DNA of 64,000 nucleotides. Source: Gammaproteobacteria bacterium. GTDB lineage: Bacteria > Pseudomonadota > Gammaproteobacteria > Steroidobacterales > Steroidobacteraceae. Shown in pieces: positions 61,100 through 64,000 of the stretch. The stretch is from assembly GCA_027366635.1 (NCBI GenBank), contig DAHXNE010000034.1, positions 40,684-104,683 of the forward strand. The letters run 5' to 3'. The first letter of the stretch is position 1, and each line of letters starts with the position of its first letter. Position numbers and translations under genes: made by a program. The notes under the pieces are model-generated. The model was not told the origin of the DNA and searched no databases. It worked only from the letters and a program-made list of their open reading frames with translations.

Positions 61100-62128
61100 C
61101 TACTCGTGCGCACCGCCGTGGGTCTCTCGAGCCGACGCGGCAGCCCGGCGGATCAGCCGCGCGTCCGCTCCCTGAGCGCGCGCACCCTCGCTCATCAGGC
61201 GCCGGTACGCCCGGGCGCCGGACTCGCCGGCATAAAGGCCCAGCATGTGGCGGGTGATCGCCGGGAGCGAATGACCGGCCGCGAGCTGGCGTTCGGCGTA
61301 GCCGGCCATGCGCATCAGCAGCGCTTCCCGGGATGGCGTGACGGCCTGCGGCGTCAACGCCTGGGTCAGCTGCGCCAGGAACAACGGCCGGTGATAGACC
61401 TCGCGTCCCAGCATCACCCCGTCACACCAAGAGAGCGCATCGAGCGCGCTCGGCACCGTGCGCAGCCCCCCGTTGAGCACGATGGAAGTCTCCGGCATCG
61501 CCGCCTTCAAACGGCGCACGACGTCATGGCGCAGCGGCGGCACCTCCCGATTCTCCTTCGGCGACAGGCCGCCCAGCACGGCCATGCGCGCATGCACGAT
61601 GGCCGCGCGACTGCCGGCCTGCCGCATGAGGGCCACGAACGCCTGCAGGGCCGCGAAGTCGTCCTCCTCGAACCGCGCAAGCGCGCCGGCCACCTCGGGC
61701 CGCGCCCCGCTCACCACCCCGATGCGCATCTTGACGGTGACGGGGATACGCACCACCGCCACCATGGCCGCCACGCACTCGGCCACTCGCCGCGGCTCGC
61801 TCATCAGACACGCCCCGAAGGCGCCGCTCGCCACCCGATCGCTCGGGCAGCCGCAGTTGAGATTGATCTCGTCGTAGCCGAACGCCGCGCCGATGCGGGC
61901 CGCCGCGGCGAGTTCGTCCGGATCGCTGCCGCCGAGCTGCAGAGCCACCGGATGCTCCTGCGGATCGAATGCCAGGAGCCGCGCCGCATCGCCGCGGGTT
62001 ACGGCCGCCGCGGTGATCATCTCCGTGTACAACAGTGCCGTCGGCGAGAAGCCCCGCAAAAAGTAGCGGCAGTGCCGGTCCGTCCAATCCATCATGGGCG
62101 CGACCGCTATTTGTCTGTTCAATTTCAT
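61100..62128 (-). CDS. dusA: tRNA-dihydrouridine(20/20a) synthase DusA
   Basis: Flavoenzyme reducing uridines 20/20a of tRNAs with NADPH, 342 residues. The TIM-barrel start is IAVAPMMDWTDRHCRYF, the active-site Cys is in NLNCGCPSDRV, and VKMRIG and LNGGLRT carry FMN-binding residues. The DusA-type end (RHMLGLYAG) separates it from DusB/C. It is the last conserved housekeeping gene before the decayed patch. Confidence 0.95.
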   Translation of the reverse strand: MKLNRQIAVAPMMDWTDRHCRYFLRGFSPTALLYTEMITAAAVTRGDAARLLAFDPQEHPVALQLGGSDPDELAAAARIGAAFGYDEINLNCGCPSDRVASGAFGACLMSEPRRVAECVAAMVAVVRIPVTVKMRIGVVSGARPEVAGALARFEEDDFAALQAFVALMRQAGSRAAIVHARMAVLGGLSPKENREVPPLRHDVVRRLKAAMPETSIVLNGGLRTVPSALDALSWCDGVMLGREVYHRPLFLAQLTQALTPQAVTPSREALLMRMAGYAERQLAAGHSLPAITRHMLGLYAGESGARAYRRLMSEGARAQGADARLIRRAAASARETHGGAHE

Positions 62129-62263
62129 ACAATTATGTGATATTTCTACAGTATTCTGTCAGCGCACTCCTGCGGCCTTCATAGGAATTTGGCAAAGCGA
62201 CCTGGCGGGTCGGCGGGCCGGCCTCGAGCCGCTTGCTGGCCAGCGCAATGCGAGTATGGCGCG

Positions 62264-62281
62264 ATCCCACTCCGGTGGGAT
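62264..62281. repeat. Short hairpin before the ATPase fragment
   Basis: ATCCCAC-TCCG-GTGGGAT is a perfect 7-bp stem with a 4-base loop, about 18 bp before the ATG of the ATPase fragment. Its role is unknown. Confidence 0.4.
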
Positions 62282-62298
62282 TCTGCCAGAACCTCCTC

Positions 62299-62490
62299 AT
62301 GGCCGCTCTCATCGATCGCACAACCGAGATTGCCGCACTGCGGGAGTTCGCGCAGCGCCGAAAGCCGGCTCCTGCCCCGCCATACGGGCGACGCCGTGTT
62401 GGCAAACCCATCTCCTCGATCATGCGTGTCCCGCGAGCGTCTGGACCACGAGTGAGTCAGTGCGCGGCGCTGTCACCTGCGTCCAGGTGA
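62299..62490 (+). pseudogene. Fragment of an AAA-type ATPase gene
   Basis: From ATG 62299 the frame reads LIDRTTEIAALREFAQRRK, then PPYGRRRVGKP. This matches the N-terminus of a family of prokaryotic P-loop ATPases whose usual text is F-x-x-R-E-x-E-x-x-x-L followed by YGRRRVGKT. The P-loop Thr is replaced by Pro and similarity stops right after it; a stop follows at 62488. It is too short to function (63 residues) and is read as a decayed remnant. Confidence 0.5.
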
Positions 62491-62519
62491 CAGGCGCGCA
62501 ACAGGTACAGGGTTGCGCG
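62470..62519. repeat. Two adjacent perfect hairpins
   Basis: First: CTGTCACCTG (62470-62479), loop CGTC, then its exact complement CAGGTGACAG (62484-62493), a 10-bp stem. Second, starting two bases later: CGCGCAAC (62495-62502), a 9-base loop, GTTGCGCG (62512-62519), an 8-bp stem. Paired hairpins of this kind occur in REP/BIME elements and in regulatory leaders. Here they lie between two gene fragments, about 85 bp before the small gene at 62603. Confidence 0.55.
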
Positions 62520-62602
62520 GCGCCAGCGTGCAGGCTTGCGCGCGGTCGCATGGTAAAATTCGCTTGATTCTTCCCATTGCGGCGGACACCGCGGAAGTTC
62601 CA

Positions 62603-62830
62603 GTGGACAGCGTCACTCCCCAGGCGGTTCGCGCGTACCTCGCGGGACTTGAGCAGGCAAACGCTTTTGAAATCGAGGAGCTTCGCAGTACGCCCGCGGA
62701 GCTCAAAGTCCGTCAAGTCTGGGCGCTCATGAGCTGCGCGGATATCCTCGAGAACCCCGCCGAGCGGGAAGCCAGCGTCGCCGAGGTTCGCGAACGTTGG
62801 CGGCGCATCCGTCAGCGTTGCCGTGATTGA
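62603..62830 (+). CDS. Small protein of unknown function paired with a nucleotidyltransferase
   Basis: A 75-residue soluble protein (DSVTPQAVRAYLAGLEQ...ERWRRIRQRCRD), mostly helical by composition. The GTG at 62603 has GGAAG six bases upstream. Its last codons overlap the start of the nucleotidyltransferase fragment by 8 bp, typical of a two-gene unit. A small partner next to a MNT/AbiEii-like nucleotidyltransferase suggests a toxin-antitoxin or regulatory pair, but I do not recognise the family. Alternative upstream starts exist (TTG 62513, inside the hairpin region). Confidence 0.55.
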   Translation: MDSVTPQAVRAYLAGLEQANAFEIEELRSTPAELKVRQVWALMSCADILENPAEREASVAEVRERWRRIRQRCRD

Positions 62831-62999
62831 GCGCGTTCCACCACTCTTTCTCGGCGCGCTTGCCGACCTGACGGAGTGGTTGGACAAAGCCGGCGTTCCC
62901 GCGATGGTTGTCGGCGGTGTCGCGGCCTCGATTCTTGGTCGACCGCGAGCAACGCGGGACATCGACGCGCTGAATGAACATCGCCCAGATTCAAGATGA
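62823..62999 (+). pseudogene. Truncated nucleotidyltransferase (AbiEii/DUF6036-like)
   Basis: From GTG 62823 the frame gives LFLGALADLTEWLDKAGVP, then MVVGGVAASILGRPRATRDIDAL. This is the conserved start of a nucleotidyltransferase domain: the Gly-Gly pair, then R-x-T-x-D-I-D with two metal-binding Asp. Similarity ends directly after DIDAL; eight unrelated residues and a stop (62997) follow. Relatives continue for 100 or more residues, so this is a 3' truncation. Breakage falls next to a possible transposase remnant. Confidence 0.6.
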
Positions 63000-63330
63000 A
63001 TCTCAATAGATGTCACAAACCAAGGGGACAGAACAGTAGATTCCAGGACATGCCGCGTGCCGATATCGCGCGATTCGCCGTGCGATCATGCCGCAGGGTG
63101 AAGCCCACAGGTGATATCGACGCAACGCCCGCGCGCCTCCAGCCCTGTCGCTCGCACGTGCGGTCCGTGCCGGAACCGGCGATAGCGGCAGCACCCGCCG
63201 GAATGTGTCGCAGTTGCGCTTTCGCGGATCGGCTTGCACGTTGGCGGGATAGGTATATCTTGAAGTCGACGCAGAACGTGTGATCACCTGCTGCGGTGGC
63301 GCTTGCGCTGCCCAACGCGGGAGTGAACGG
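63000..63330. other. 331-bp gap with possible transposase remnant
   Basis: The first part (63021-63283) resembles the leader and first codons of a REP-associated transposase. The rest carries the upstream region of the lipoprotein gene at 63331, in which I see no confident promoter. No intact gene is present. Confidence 0.4.
63021..63283 (+). mobile_element. Possible remnant of a REP-associated tyrosine transposase (RAYT)
   Basis: CAAGGGGACAGAACAGTAGA at 63021-63040 closely resembles the leader that commonly precedes IS200-like RAYT genes in gammaproteobacteria (AAGGGGACAGA...TTCC, then ATG). The ATG at 63050 begins MPRADIARFAV, like the MPR-x-x-R start of those transposases. The expected HxH and Tyr motifs are missing, and the frame runs on as unrelated sequence to 63283. 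The resemblance is from memory of the family, not a search. Confidence 0.3.
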
Positions 63331-63714
63331 ATGAAGTCGAGTCACAGAGTTGCTGTGCTGATGTCGGGCATTCTCGCAGTGGCCTACCTGTCGGGTTGCG
63401 CCAGCGTTCCCCGCACCGAAGCCCTCCAGACGACGCAGGTCGCGTCCGGCTCCGTGGGCCCGCCTGTTCCGGCGCGCCTGAGAAAGAACAAACGCAGCGG
63501 CGCTGTCATCGTCGCCGACGCCGCTGCCGCGCTGCGCGACACCGGCGACGTCCTGCGCGACATCGCGGCGGCCGTTCTCCCCGAGCCCGTGACCAACTCT
63601 TACGATGGCAAAGGGTTCCGCGGCTGGCGCAGCTGGGAACGCAGCGTAGGATGGACCGGTTGCACCGCCAATGTGCCCGGCGGCTCGGACGTGCAGTGGT
63701 GCTCGAATCCGTGA
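63331..63714 (+). CDS. Small putative lipoprotein
   Basis: A 127-residue protein with a lipoprotein signal: MKSSHRVAVLM, hydrophobic core, lipobox LSGC with Cys23. ATG 63331 has GGGAG eight bases upstream. The mature part has a basic patch (ARLRKNKRSG), a helix DAAAALRDTGDVLRDIAAAVLP and a Trp/Gly-rich end with two Cys (WTGCTANV, VQWCSNP). I do not recognise the family. Envelope location is inferred. Confidence 0.7.
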   Translation: MKSSHRVAVLMSGILAVAYLSGCASVPRTEALQTTQVASGSVGPPVPARLRKNKRSGAVIVADAAAALRDTGDVLRDIAAAVLPEPVTNSYDGKGFRGWRSWERSVGWTGCTANVPGGSDVQWCSNP

Positions 63715-63850
63715 TGGCCTGAAAGGCCTCGCGCCGGGAACCCGCCCGGCGGCCCGCCTCTCCCGCGGTTGCAAGTGATACCGCTACCACGCTATCGTCC
63801 GGGCGGCACGCATTTGCATATCGACACGAGAACGATCGGGGAGTCGCGCC

Positions 63851-64000
63851 ATGAGATCGATACGTCAGCCCGCTGTAGCGCTTGCCGTGGCGAGTCTTGC
63901 GCTCGCGGCCCATGCGGCCCTCGCCACGGGCCTGCGCATGAGAGTTACCGATACCGGCTATCTGCGCGGGCGCGGCGTCAGCGTCATGCTGTACAACAAC
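63851..64000 (+). CDS. Start of an exported protein gene (3' end outside window)
   Basis: ATG 63851 has GGGGAG seven bases upstream. The first 50 residues are visible: a signal peptide (MRSIRQPAV, hydrophobic core, AHAALA) and the beginning of a mature domain (RMRVTDTGYLRGRGVSVMLYNN). Too little is present to name it. Confidence 0.7.
   Translation, partial: MRSIRQPAVALAVASLALAAHAALATGLRMRVTDTGYLRGRGVSVMLYNN

Larger units (their letters stand above)
62129..62602. other. 474-bp region of gene debris and hairpins after dusA
   Basis: It contains a short hairpin (62264-62281), an ATPase gene fragment (62299-62490) and two strong adjacent hairpins (62470-62519). No intact gene is visible. The A/T-rich start (62105-62170) probably holds the dusA promoter, though no clean -35/-10 pair stands out. 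Confidence 0.5.

Overview
The window is chromosomal DNA of a high-GC gammaproteobacterium. The gene order supports this: rpsB-tsf-pyrH-frr-uppS-cdsA-dxr-rseP-bamA-skp-lpxD-fabZ-lpxA-lpxB-rnhB-dnaE-accA-tilS-pyrG-kdsA-ftsB-ispD-ispF-truD, with divergent map-glnD-dapC-dapD and a separate phoB-phoR-phoU group. The glnD-dapC-dapD neighbourhood, the GTP-type PEP carboxykinase, the large exported Asp-box protein and the metal-type KdsA suggest a Xanthomonadales/Nevskiales-like lineage. That placement is inference. No tRNA, rRNA, CRISPR array, intact transposase or prophage was seen.

Layout: (1) 1-2438 holds the 3' part of a PP2C phosphatase/Ser-Thr kinase gene facing an ammonium transporter gene. 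The transporter has a near-perfect sigma-54 promoter and a perfect NtrC-type dyad about 106 bp upstream of the predicted start site. (2) 3012-6416 is a secreted Asp-box (sortilin-like) protein. (3) 6465-34536 is a long, almost entirely leftward housekeeping run: isoaspartate repair and SurE, tRNA modification, isoprenoid precursors, divisome, Kdo and lipid A, outer membrane assembly, DNA replication, fatty acid synthesis, CTP, and translation factors. Many genes overlap by 4 nt and are probably translationally coupled. One Smr-domain gene runs rightward inside it. (4) 34769-40310 runs rightward: map, glnD, dapC, dapD. (5) 40315-48025 is leftward accessory content: a membrane Ser/Thr kinase with an in-frame 24-bp tandem repeat and a periplasmic TPR-like domain, downstream of a three-gene RND efflux operon with an unusual pump. 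(6) 48536-58090 holds phosphate regulation (tandem pstB, phoU, phoR, phoB) interleaved with dapE, dsbB, tsaB and a DinG/YoaA-type helicase. (7) 58308-62128 holds GTP-PEPCK, a cyclase-FHA signalling protein and dusA. (8) 62129-63330 is a small decayed accessory patch: an ATPase fragment, two adjacent strong hairpins, a small gene paired with a truncated nucleotidyltransferase, and a possible RAYT transposase remnant. The window closes with a small lipoprotein gene and the start of an exported protein gene.

Functional threads: GlnD (PII uridylyltransferase) and the NtrC/sigma-54-type amt promoter fit one nitrogen-control circuit. PhoB/PhoR/PhoU and PstB belong to phosphate control. dapC, dapD and dapE cover three steps of the succinylase lysine/diaminopimelate route. 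lpxA/B/D, fabZ, kdsA, bamA, skp and rseP together serve outer membrane construction and stress sensing.

I found no clear-cut undescribed system. The best candidates for a second look are the RND pump with a His in the TM4 charged motif, the cyclase-FHA protein lacking the usual catalytic Asn, the 112-residue tail on ribosomal protein S2, and the decayed patch at 62.2-63.3 kb.
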